A stretch of 64,000 nucleotides of DNA, from contig NZ_CP024091.1 of NCBI RefSeq assembly GCF_002736205.1, positions 5,267,555 to 5,331,554 on the forward strand, read 5' to 3'. The DNA comes from Pedobacter ginsengisoli. GTDB taxonomy: Bacteria; Bacteroidota; Bacteroidia; Sphingobacteriales; Sphingobacteriaceae. This document shows, one piece after another, positions 1 to 7,814 of this stretch; positions within the stretch are counted from its first letter, which is position 1; each line of letters begins with the position of its first letter. A model generated the notes under the pieces. It worked only from the letters and a program-made list of their open reading frames with translations, ran no database searches and was not told the DNA's origin. A program made the translations under genes and the position numbers.

Positions 1-425
1 TTAGTGTCTACCTTTTTTATGATATGCAAAATGGAACCGGTTTCATCAATAAGAAAAGTGGTTCTATTAGTTCCCATGTATTTCTTTCCGTACATATTTT
101 TCTCTCCCCAAACTCCATAAGCTTCAACAATCTGTTTGTCTGTATCGGCAAGAAGCGTAAATGGAAGACTGTGCTTGGTGACGAATTTTTGATGTGATTT
201 TTCATCATCAATACTTACTCCCAATACAACAATTCCTTTAGATGTTAATCCCTGATAATTGTCTCTGAAATCGCATGCTTCTGCTGTACAACCAGGGGTA
301 TCGTCTTTCGGGTAGAAATATAATACTACTTTTTTTCCGAGAAATTGCGATAATGATACTGTATTGCCATCCTGGTCTCTGGCAGTAAAATCAGGGGCCT
401 TTTGGCCTTCTTTTAATTCACTCAT
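1..425 (-). CDS. bcp: Peroxiredoxin, Bcp/PrxQ type (C-terminus cut by window edge)
   Basis: Thiol peroxidase that reduces hydrogen peroxide and organic peroxides with thioredoxin as electron donor, in the cytoplasm. The reading frame starts at the ATG at 425 and stays open to base 1, giving 141 codons of a family that is usually about 150-156 residues, so only roughly the last ten residues are missing. The peroxidatic motif DDTPGCTAEACDF is present, with Cys46 as the peroxidatic cysteine and Cys51 five residues on as the likely resolving cysteine, the spacing of two-cysteine Bcp/PrxQ enzymes. The N-terminal KEGQKAPDF segment is also typical. It lies 4 bases after the stop of the M23 peptidase gene, so it is probably the third gene of that minus-strand operon. 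Confidence 0.93.
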   Translation of the reverse strand, partial: MSELKEGQKAPDFTARDQDGNTVSLSQFLGKKVVLYFYPKDDTPGCTAEACDFRDNYQGLTSKGIVVLGVSIDDEKSHQKFVTKHSLPFTLLADTDKQIVEAYGVWGEKNMYGKKYMGTNRTTFLIDETGSILHIIKKVDT

Positions 426-429
426 AATG

Positions 430-2149
430 CTATTTATAAAAAGAAATTGAATAATTCTTGATGTTGTTTTTCATATCTGAAACAATTACCTCTAATGTAT
501 GTTTGCCTTGATTTGTACTATCATCAAATGTATGCCAAAGTGAGGCTGTTTTGGTGTCAAATTCCATTAGTACCCATTTGCCATCAATATACCCATTAAA
601 ACTCTTGATTCCGGATAGGTTATCCCGGATTTTAAATGAAATTTTACTTATTCCAACCATACTTTTCCTATCGGATATATTTATAGGAATTATACTTGGC
701 GCAATAGTATCTATGGCTATAAAATAGCTTCCAAAGGTTCTTGGTTTGGCTTTTACATAGCCGTTTTCATAGTATCCCCCTGAGACGAACGTCCGGTATT
801 GACAATAAGGGCTTTTTCTTTGTATTTATTAATTGAACTGTCTGCCTTAATCCATATTTCAAAACCTATATGTAATGGGGTTAGCGGATTATGGATCTGG
901 TGTATATTAGAAAATGCATTTGTTGATGGTTTAGGTAAGGCCTTATATGTGAAGTTAAGATCATTATATAGCGTGCCTTTTGGAATGATTACTTTTACCT
1001 CTTCATTGTTGAACTCATTAAGAGTGTCATATGAGTAATAATTGCCTGCAGTCGGTTCTGGTGTGTTTATTATAGCTTTATCATCGGCTTGTACATTGAA
1101 CGACAAAATACTTTTATTTCCAGTTGCATCTGAAATGATATATTTTAACTGATGTAATTTGCCGTCATTAAATTCTATGCGGCCATTGTTTACCAGATTG
1201 CTATAAATGTTTAAAGGGTTGCCTGGATCAACAAAGCTTTTCTGAATGTTTCTTTTGGTGTTAAGAAAAGTTGGATAATCAATGTGAGAATTGATGGCTC
1301 TGCTATTTTCGAATTGAAATTTTTCGAGAGCTGATGTATAAACAGGCTTTCCGTCTAATTCAAGCTGAATAGAATAAACACCGTTTGTTCCCGAAGCGCC
1401 ATTGTGTTTGTCGGTGGCAACAATACCAAAACCAACTTCACCACTTAAATTAATTGTATTTACCTTATTAAGATGATAATTGCCTGGTCCACCAGTAATC
1501 TGAAAATACTGCTTAGGTGTAAATTCGTTAAATGGTTTTTTATTTAAGCGATAAACATACATAGAGTAAAGTACAGGAGGGATATTGTCTGGTATTTCGA
1601 GACCGAATAGCTGAGGGTTAATTGTTGCCTCTGTTTTTGAATCCCTGATCTCGAAGTGAAGGTGAGGGCCACCTGAACTTCCCGTATTGCCAGAATAAGC
1701 AATAACATCGCCTTTGCGTACGGGGATAAGCATGGAGTTTGGGAATGAGTCTATTTCATAACTTTTCTTTTGGTATTGAATCGTCTTTACTTGCTGTGCT
1801 ATTTTTGGGCTGAAGCGCTGCAAATGACCATAAACCGAGGTATAGCCATTTGGATGATTGATGTAAAGGGCAAGGCCAAATCCGGAGTTTTGTACCCGTA
1901 GTCTTGAAACGTAGCCATCGGCAATGGCATATACAGGATATCCCTCACGCTGATTGGTTCGATAGTCCATTCCTGAATGAAAGTGGTTAGCCCTTAGTTC
2001 TCCAAATGATCCTGCCAGGGCAGGGGCATAATGTCAAGAGGTGCTCTGAAATCCACAAGAGGATACTTATTGCCACTAAATATCTGTTGGCCTTTTGAGT
2101 ATATTACAGAGAGCGCAACAAGTATTAGTGTTAAATTCAGTCTAATCAT
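430..2149 (-). pseudogene. M23 family metallopeptidase, broken by two frameshifts
   Basis: Secreted LytM-type peptidoglycan endopeptidase, seen in three frames. Frame 1 (from ATG 2149) gives a signal peptide and about 50 residues, then stops at 1994-1996. Frame 2 (1970 to 753) holds the M23 fold with HFHSGMDYRTNQ just upstream of its ATG and GGPHLHFEIRD. Frame 3 gives the C-terminal beta-sandwich part and ends at 430. Homology runs without a gap across both breaks if one base is added in the C4 run (minus strand) at 2023-2026 and one in the G5 run (minus strand) at 776-780. The repaired gene would be 574 codons. The zinc ligands and the whole fold are still readable, so the damage is either very recent or a sequence error. 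It starts 5 bases after the FAH-family gene and is probably co-transcribed. Confidence 0.85.
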
Positions 2150-2154
2150 TAAAG

Positions 2155-2766
2155 CTATTTTATGTCGAAATTAAGTAGTTGCTGACCGGCCAACCAGGCC
2201 TCTAATTTATCTCCGGGTAGCACTTTGTCAACACCTTCGGGGGTGCCGGTAAAAATAATGTCGCCCTTTTTTAGGGTAATATATTTAGAGACAAAGGCGA
2301 TTATTCTTTCAAACGGAAAGAGCATGTTTTTTGTATTTCCAGTTTGCCTGTTTTGATTGTTAATCTTTAATTCAAAATCGAGGTTATGTATGTCGCTAAA
2401 TTGGGTTTTGGAAACAAAAGTACTAATGGCAGCTGAATTGTCAAAAGCCTTAGCTAATTCCCATGGTAAGCCTTTTTCTTTATGTAGAGTTTGTAAGTCC
2501 CGGGCTGTAAAATCGATACCAAGGCCTACTTCTTCATAATAATTGGCGGCAAACTTTTCAGAAATATGTTTGCCTTCTTTAGAGATTTTTAATACAACTT
2601 CAAGTTCATAATGAATATCTGAAGAGAAATCCGGGATATAGAAAGGCTTGTTGTCTTTTAGTACAGCAGTATCTGGTTTTAGGAATATTACCGGATTTTC
2701 TGGCGTTGGATTGTTAAGTTCTTTAATATGTGCGGCGTAGTTACGACCAATAGCAATTATCTTCAT
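2155..2766 (-). CDS. Fumarylacetoacetate hydrolase (FAH) family protein
   Basis: Metal-dependent C-C bond hydrolase or decarboxylase of the FAH fold, cytoplasmic. At 203 residues it matches the short FAHD1/YcgM-like group (acylpyruvase or oxaloacetate decarboxylase) rather than true fumarylacetoacetase. The metal ligands are visible as Glu54 and Glu56 in HYELEV and Asp85 in GIDFTARD. The C-terminal GDIIFTGTPEGV motif is the usual product-site loop. It is the first gene of a minus-strand operon with the M23 peptidase (5-base gap) and the peroxiredoxin. Its exact substrate cannot be read from sequence. Only the family is certain. Confidence 0.9.
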   Translation of the reverse strand: MKIIAIGRNYAAHIKELNNPTPENPVIFLKPDTAVLKDNKPFYIPDFSSDIHYELEVVLKISKEGKHISEKFAANYYEEVGLGIDFTARDLQTLHKEKGLPWELAKAFDNSAAISTFVSKTQFSDIHNLDFELKINNQNRQTGNTKNMLFPFERIIAFVSKYITLKKGDIIFTGTPEGVDKVLPGDKLEAWLAGQQLLNFDIK

Positions 2767-2853
2767 TTGTATTATGTTTTATGAATAACACTAACCTGCT
2801 GCTAAATTATACATTCTGCAAAGAGGAAGCAATTAGGAAGACAGAAATGTAGA

Positions 2854-3375
2854 CTATAAAACAGAAATACGTTTTACAACTGTTTCAGAGCTAGCTACTA
2901 TTTTCAGAAAATAGATGCCCGGGTTTAGTCTGTTTGGGATGGTATAACTTTTTGTTTGCTCGCCAGAAGAAATACGCTCATTTGAAAGTGTTACAACTTC
3001 ATTACCTAACAAGTCCATAATTTTAACAGAAAGATTTGATTCACGATCAAGTTTCAGCATTAAATTTACCTGATCATCAACCGGATTAGGATAAACTTTT
3101 AAAACTGTTAGGATTTTATCTTGTTTAGATTGTGTGGTTGGAACAACTTTTGTATTAGAGATCACATCATTGTATTGTATAAAACCTAAGTTGTATTTAG
3201 GCTTGTACGTTGGTATGTTGACCTTAATTTGAGGTGTTTTGTTAATTCTTTTTGCCCTGATGCCGTTTGTTGTGCTGTCAGATTTTTGAGCAAAAACATT
3301 AACGCTGGCAAAAACACCCATGCAAATTATGCAAGAGATATTAAAGAGAAGCGCTATTCTGTGTTTCGTGCTCAT
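2854..3375 (-). CDS. Small secreted protein with type IX secretion (type A) sorting domain
   Basis: A 173-residue protein with a Sec signal peptide (about residues 1-30, ending FASVNVFAQ), a polar linker of about 65 residues with no recognisable domain, and a C-terminal type A sorting domain of about 85 residues (VYPNPVDDQVNL near its start, LNPGIYFLKI, VVKRISVL at the end). The C-terminal domain is what T9SS uses to move cargo across the outer membrane and usually to anchor it. The start at 3375 (MSTKHR) is chosen because it begins a normal signal peptide; an upstream in-frame ATG at 3450 would add a second hydrophobic stretch. The cargo part is unusually small, so the function is unknown. 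Confidence 0.8.
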   Translation of the reverse strand: MSTKHRIALLFNISCIICMGVFASVNVFAQKSDSTTNGIRAKRINKTPQIKVNIPTYKPKYNLGFIQYNDVISNTKVVPTTQSKQDKILTVLKVYPNPVDDQVNLMLKLDRESNLSVKIMDLLGNEVVTLSNERISSGEQTKSYTIPNRLNPGIYFLKIVASSETVVKRISVL

Positions 3376-3440
3376 GTTTGGTACTGCCAAAAATATAAAT
3401 AATAAAACAAAAAAATCAATCATTTTGTTCAATAAAAAAA

Positions 3441-3468
3441 TATTTAACAATATTTAACAAGATTTAAC
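3441..3468. repeat. Short tandem repeat, about 2.8 copies of TATTTAACAA
   Basis: Two exact 10-base units (TATTTAACAA) are followed by a degraded third unit (GATTTAAC). They lie in the divergent space between the type IX-sorted protein and kup. They could be binding sites for a regulator of either gene or simple low-complexity AT-rich DNA. Confidence 0.5.
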
Positions 3469-3576
3469 GTTTGGAGCAGCTTATGTGTGGAATTAAGACC
3501 ACATATTGGGATTATAAAAAGCTTGATGACTATGAGTAATAACTGTAATTTTATCCACCAAATCAAAATTAGATAA

Positions 3577-5529
3577 GTGTCGAGTCAAAAAAATTTAAGC
3601 GCGCTCACCGCCGGAGGTTTACTTGTAAGTTTAGGGATCGTATATGGTGATATTGGAACTTCGCCTCTTTATACCTTAAAAGCCATTTTTAATTCGGTTG
3701 TTAATGGAGGGCAATCTGTTGATGTAAATCTTGTTCTCGGAGCCTTGTCTTGCATAATCTGGACATTAACTCTACAGACTACGGTTAAATATGTTGTGGT
3801 TACTTTAAAAGCAGATAATAAAGGTGAGGGGGGCATTTTTTCTCTCTACTCCCTTGTTCGTAAAAATGCAAAGTGGCTTGTTCTTCCGGCAATAATAGGA
3901 GGTTGTGCTTTGCTAGCTGATGGTATCATTACGCCAAGTATAACCGTTACCTCAGCTGTTGAGGGTTTACAACTGAAATTCCCCACAGTATCAGTAATTC
4001 CAATTGTTCTGGCAATTATTACTGCATTATTCATTATCCAGCAATTTGGAACTGATTTGGTAGGGAAGCTATTTGGACCGGTTATGTTCTTGTGGTTTAG
4101 TACTCTTGGATTATTAGGCTTATTGTTTGTAATACAGGATCTAAGTATTTTAAGGGCTTTGAATCCATATTATGCTTATGAGTTATTGGTAGAAAATCCC
4201 ATGGCATTGTTAATACTGGGAGGTGTATTTCTGTGTACTACAGGTGCTGAAGCCTTGTACTCTGATATGGGGCATTGTGGAAGAAAAAATATCAGGGTTA
4301 GTTGGGTTTTCGTGAAAACGATGTTGATTCTTAACTACCTTGGTCAGGGTGTTTGGGTCTTACAACATGGTAATTATAACACCACATTGAATCCTTTCTT
4401 TGAAATAGTACCCTCAGAATATTTGTTGTTTATGGTTGCGTTGGCAACTTGTGCTGCTGTAATTGCCAGTCAGGCAATGATTACCGGTTCTTTTACTTTA
4501 ATATCTGAAGCGGTAAGATTAAACCTTTGGCCAAAAGTCAGAATCAACTATCCAAGTAATCAAAAAGGACAGATATATGTACCATCTATAAATTGGATTC
4601 TTTGGGCAGGATGTATTGGAATTGTATTGATATTCAGGAGTTCGGGGGCGATGGAGGGTGCGTATGGTTTGGCTATTAACCTAACTTTTTTGGCAACTAC
4701 AATATTGATTGCCGCCTATATGAAACGTAAAAAGGTGCCTGTATATGTAATTGGGATTTTCTTAGTAATCTATATTTTGCTTGAGCTTACCTTCCTTATA
4801 GGAAATATGGCTAAGTTTTTTCATGGTGGTTGGGTAACGGTAATGATTGGGTCTGCTTTATTTACAGTAATGTGGAGTTGGTATGTTGCCCGAAAAATTA
4901 AAAACAGATTTGTTAAATATGTTGAGATTGAAGATTATTTTGAGATAATTAGTGAGCTAAGCAGTGATGTTTCTGTACCAAAATATTCATCCCAATTGGT
5001 ATACCTTACCAGCGCTAATTTTAAGACTGAAATTGAATCAAAGATTATCTATTCAATTATTCAAAAGGAACCCAAGCGTGCTGATGTATATTGGCTGGTA
5101 CATGTTGATGTTGTTGATGAACCGTTTACCCGTGATTATAAAGTAGAGTTTCTGATTCCTGGAAAGCTGATCCGTATTGATTTTAAACTTGGTTTTAGGG
5201 TAGAACAGAGGGTTAATCTTTTATATAGGAAAGTGATTGAAGAGCTTGTTAAAAATGGTGAAGTTGATATTACCAGTCAGTACACTTCTTTAAATAAACA
5301 TAAGATTGCAGGCGATTTTAGATTTGTACTATTAGAAAAACATTTGTCGAAATTTTCTAAGCTGAGCTTCTATGAGCGCTCAATAATGGATTATTATTTT
5401 ATTTTGAAGCGTTTGAGCCTATCCGAAGAGCGAAGTTTTGGTTTGGATTCCAGCTACGTAGATGTTGAGAAAGTTCCATTGATCTTTGTAACTCCAGATG
5501 ACATAGAGCTTAACAGGCTTCCGGTTTAA
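3577..5529 (+). CDS. kup: Kup-family potassium uptake transporter
   Basis: Inner-membrane K+/H+ symporter of the KUP/HAK/KT family. The family signature GIVYGDIGTSPLYTLK lies at residues 20-35, followed by about twelve membrane segments to about residue 435 and a soluble C-terminal domain of about 200 residues. At 650 residues the length is normal. The start is a GTG at 3577: it gives MSSQKNLSAL directly before the first membrane helix, and no in-frame ATG lies near the N-terminus. It is a single-gene unit, divergent from the type IX-sorted protein gene, with a hairpin 14 bases after its stop. Confidence 0.95.
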   Translation: MSSQKNLSALTAGGLLVSLGIVYGDIGTSPLYTLKAIFNSVVNGGQSVDVNLVLGALSCIIWTLTLQTTVKYVVVTLKADNKGEGGIFSLYSLVRKNAKWLVLPAIIGGCALLADGIITPSITVTSAVEGLQLKFPTVSVIPIVLAIITALFIIQQFGTDLVGKLFGPVMFLWFSTLGLLGLLFVIQDLSILRALNPYYAYELLVENPMALLILGGVFLCTTGAEALYSDMGHCGRKNIRVSWVFVKTMLILNYLGQGVWVLQHGNYNTTLNPFFEIVPSEYLLFMVALATCAAVIASQAMITGSFTLISEAVRLNLWPKVRINYPSNQKGQIYVPSINWILWAGCIGIVLIFRSSGAMEGAYGLAINLTFLATTILIAAYMKRKKVPVYVIGIFLVIYILLELTFLIGNMAKFFHGGWVTVMIGSALFTVMWSWYVARKIKNRFVKYVEIEDYFEIISELSSDVSVPKYSSQLVYLTSANFKTEIESKIIYSIIQKEPKRADVYWLVHVDVVDEPFTRDYKVEFLIPGKLIRIDFKLGFRVEQRVNLLYRKVIEELVKNGEVDITSQYTSLNKHKIAGDFRFVLLEKHLSKFSKLSFYERSIMDYYFILKRLSLSEERSFGLDSSYVDVEKVPLIFVTPDDIELNRLPV

Positions 5530-5537
5530 TTGGGCAT

Positions 5538-5660
5538 AAAAAAGGCTCCGGGGAGGAGCCTCTATTGTCGGCCTTCCAACCAGACAATTATAGGGATAAT
5601 TAGGAGGGCAATTTAAATCGTGCTCAAGTCCTTGAGTACCATTTGTTTTTTACTATTATA
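5538..5660 (-). ncRNA. Candidate small RNA or structured transcript on the minus strand
   Basis: Read on the minus strand, the DNA has a sigma70-like box pair (TTGAGA at 5681-5676, TATAAT at 5660-5655, 15-base spacer), then three stem-loops: CTCAA/TTGAG (5636-5623), ATTGTC/GACAAT with an inner GG/CC extension (5588-5564), and GGCTCC/GGAGCC (5560-5544) followed by a run of T on that strand. This is the layout of a short RNA of about 110 nucleotides with its own intrinsic terminator. It is separated from the permease upstream by another terminator. It resembles no RNA family I can name, and the promoter is weak for this phylum. Confidence 0.35.
5544..5560 (-). terminator. Hairpin terminator downstream of kup, T-tract on minus strand
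   Basis: The stem GGCTCC/GGAGCC has a GGGGA loop. The run of six A on the plus strand at 5538-5543 makes a T-tract only for minus-strand transcripts. For kup on the plus strand it would act as a weak hairpin without a U-run. Confidence 0.6.
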
Positions 5661-5772
5661 AATGTAGAGATATATTCTCAAATTGTGGAATTATTTTTAA
5701 TAAAAATTTTTTTATTTTGAAAATATTGTATAATTGGGCAATATTTTCTACAGATAAGACGGGAATGGAAGT

Positions 5773-5801
5773 AAAAAAAGCTCTAATCAAGAGCTTTTTT
5801 T
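5773..5801. terminator. Bidirectional intrinsic terminator
   Basis: The stem AGCTCT/AGAGCT (5779-5784 with 5790-5795) is extended by A7 and T7 on either side, with the loop AATCA. It ends just before the stop codon of the minus-strand permease at 5804, so it terminates that gene and also any plus-strand read-through from kup. Confidence 0.85.
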
Positions 5802-5803
5802 AC

Positions 5804-7759
5804 TTAAATATTGTTTTCTTTAAGTTTGAGCTTGCTATGCTTAAAGCCATATAAGAAATATACAAACAAGCCAACTATTAACCATATACCAAATCCTATC
5901 CAATTAGATATGCCTAATTCGCACATCATATAAAGGCAACTTATTAAACCTAAAACAGGAATAAGAGAAAGGTTTTTAGTGATACAGTAATAAATAATTA
6001 CCAAGCAGATAAAGAAGAAAATCCACATTGGAATTTTATGTTTAAATAGTTTCCAACCACTTTCATATTTCTTTTCCTGTGCTAATTCTGAGTTGTTTAT
6101 AAACTGTTCATACTGCTCAGTAGACAACTGGTTTAAATATGCTTCTGAATCTGTATTCTTCTCAATAAGATTAGCTTTGGTTTGGGCAATTTCTATTTCT
6201 TTTTTAATTATGCTTAATTCAGTGTCATTTAAAGCAGTAATAAAACTTACAGGCTCATATATTTTTGGGGTATTTAAAATGAAAGCGGTAGTCTCTTTTT
6301 TGTAAAAGCTAAAGCCAAAAAATATTGTCCCAATAAACAAGAGAGGAATAATAAATTTAGAGTTTACATAAGGGATTCTAAATTTTCCTCTTTGAATATC
6401 CGGCTTGTTTTGCAGAACAAGAACTCCTGCGCAAACCAACACAAAAGCGAATAATGTACCTATTGAGCAAAGGTCTGTTACAATGGTAAGATTCATGAAA
6501 AGAGAAGGAATAGCCACCACAAATCCAACCACAATAGTCGCAAAAGAAGGTGTCTGGTATTTTGGGTGGATTTTGGAAAAGGATTTTGGAAGTAACCCGT
6601 CCCGGCTCATGCTCATCCATATTCTTGGTTGACCCATTTGAAATACTAAAAGTACACTTGCCATTGCAAATACTGCACTAACAGCAATTATTCCACTCAT
6701 AAGTTTCAAGTCGATTTGATCAAATACAAATGCCAGCGGATCTCCCACTGCCAGTAATTTGAAATTGACTATGCCAGTAAGCACAAGAGCAATAGCTACA
6801 TATAATATGGTACAAATAATAATTGCCCACATCATTCCTCTTGGTAAATCTCTTTGAGGGTTTCTACATTCTTCGGCAGTAGTAGAAATAGCATCAAACC
6901 CTATGTATGCAAAGAAAACAGCCGATACACCCTTTAATACTCCAGATACCCCATTGGGTGCAAATGGATTCCAGTTCGCCGTGTCAACATAAAAGACACC
7001 TACTGCAAGCACCAGTAAAATAACAGCAAGTTTAACAATAACCATTGCATTGCTCGCATTTCTGGATTCTTTCATCCCTCTGTATACTAGCCAGGTAATG
7101 AAAATTATAATGCCAAGTGCAGGGAGATCTGCTACAATATGAAAGCCTCCAATCTGGGGAGCAGTTATCCATGCATTGTTTGCTATTCTTGTTACATCGT
7201 CCAGATTTGCATAACTTTTTCCTGCGTTAATAAGTGTTTCAGCATGCTTATGCCCATTATAAGCAGTCAGATAATCCATAGTCATCCAGTCAGGTAAATG
7301 GATGCCGTCTATGCCAAGTGAAGGTATTCGTATGGAGGAGAGGAGTCCTGTAAAATAATCTGACCAGGATATAGCGACAGTAATATTGCCAATGGCATAT
7401 TCCATAATAAGGGACCAGCCAATAATCCATGCAACCAACTCGCCAAAAGCAACATAGGAATAGGTATATGCGCTTCCGGATACAGGAACCATTGAGGCAA
7501 ATTCAGCATAAGCAAAAGCAGCAAAACTACACGCAACGGCAGTAAATATAAACAGGAAAATTACTGCCGGACCGCCATCAGCACTGGCTTTACCTATTGT
7601 ACTAAAAATGCCGGCACCTATAATAGCAGCGATACCAAAAGCTGTTAAGTCTCTTACGCCTAAAGTTTTATGAAGTGATGTTCCATGGTCGCCATAACCT
7701 TTTTCTGCATCCTCCAATATTTTGGCTATTGACTTTTTCCTGAAAAGTTTTTCAAACAT
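5804..7759 (-). CDS. APC superfamily amino acid permease (cationic amino acid transporter type)
   Basis: Inner-membrane amino acid transporter of the CAT group in the APC superfamily, 651 residues. The first membrane helix carries GIAAIIGAGIFSTIG, the usual substrate-binding unwound helix, preceded by the LGVRDLTAFGIAA lead-in. GFDAISTTAEECRNPQRDLP after helix 6 is the conserved CAT loop. Unlike the second CAT-type permease of this window (32095-33792), it carries a polar, charged insertion of about 90 residues (about 485-575) before the last membrane helices. The substrate is not predictable. It is a single gene between its own terminator and a TAnnTTTG element. Confidence 0.92.
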   Translation of the reverse strand: MFEKLFRKKSIAKILEDAEKGYGDHGTSLHKTLGVRDLTAFGIAAIIGAGIFSTIGKASADGGPAVIFLFIFTAVACSFAAFAYAEFASMVPVSGSAYTYSYVAFGELVAWIIGWSLIMEYAIGNITVAISWSDYFTGLLSSIRIPSLGIDGIHLPDWMTMDYLTAYNGHKHAETLINAGKSYANLDDVTRIANNAWITAPQIGGFHIVADLPALGIIIFITWLVYRGMKESRNASNAMVIVKLAVILLVLAVGVFYVDTANWNPFAPNGVSGVLKGVSAVFFAYIGFDAISTTAEECRNPQRDLPRGMMWAIIICTILYVAIALVLTGIVNFKLLAVGDPLAFVFDQIDLKLMSGIIAVSAVFAMASVLLVFQMGQPRIWMSMSRDGLLPKSFSKIHPKYQTPSFATIVVGFVVAIPSLFMNLTIVTDLCSIGTLFAFVLVCAGVLVLQNKPDIQRGKFRIPYVNSKFIIPLLFIGTIFFGFSFYKKETTAFILNTPKIYEPVSFITALNDTELSIIKKEIEIAQTKANLIEKNTDSEAYLNQLSTEQYEQFINNSELAQEKKYESGWKLFKHKIPMWIFFFICLVIIYYCITKNLSLIPVLGLISCLYMMCELGISNWIGFGIWLIVGLFVYFLYGFKHSKLKLKENNI

Positions 7760-7789
7760 ACATTAGTAGTTAGGTCCGGTTTTGAGATT

Positions 7790-7797
7790 CAAACTTA
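7790..7797 (-). promoter_or_regulatory. Candidate Bacteroidota -7 element for the permease
   Basis: The minus strand reads TAAGTTTG, matching TAnnTTTG, about 30 bases before the permease start at 7759. A second near-match (TATCTTTA) overlaps just upstream. No clear -33 box was seen. Confidence 0.4.
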
Positions 7798-7814
7798 AAG
7801 ATAATGTTGTAAAC

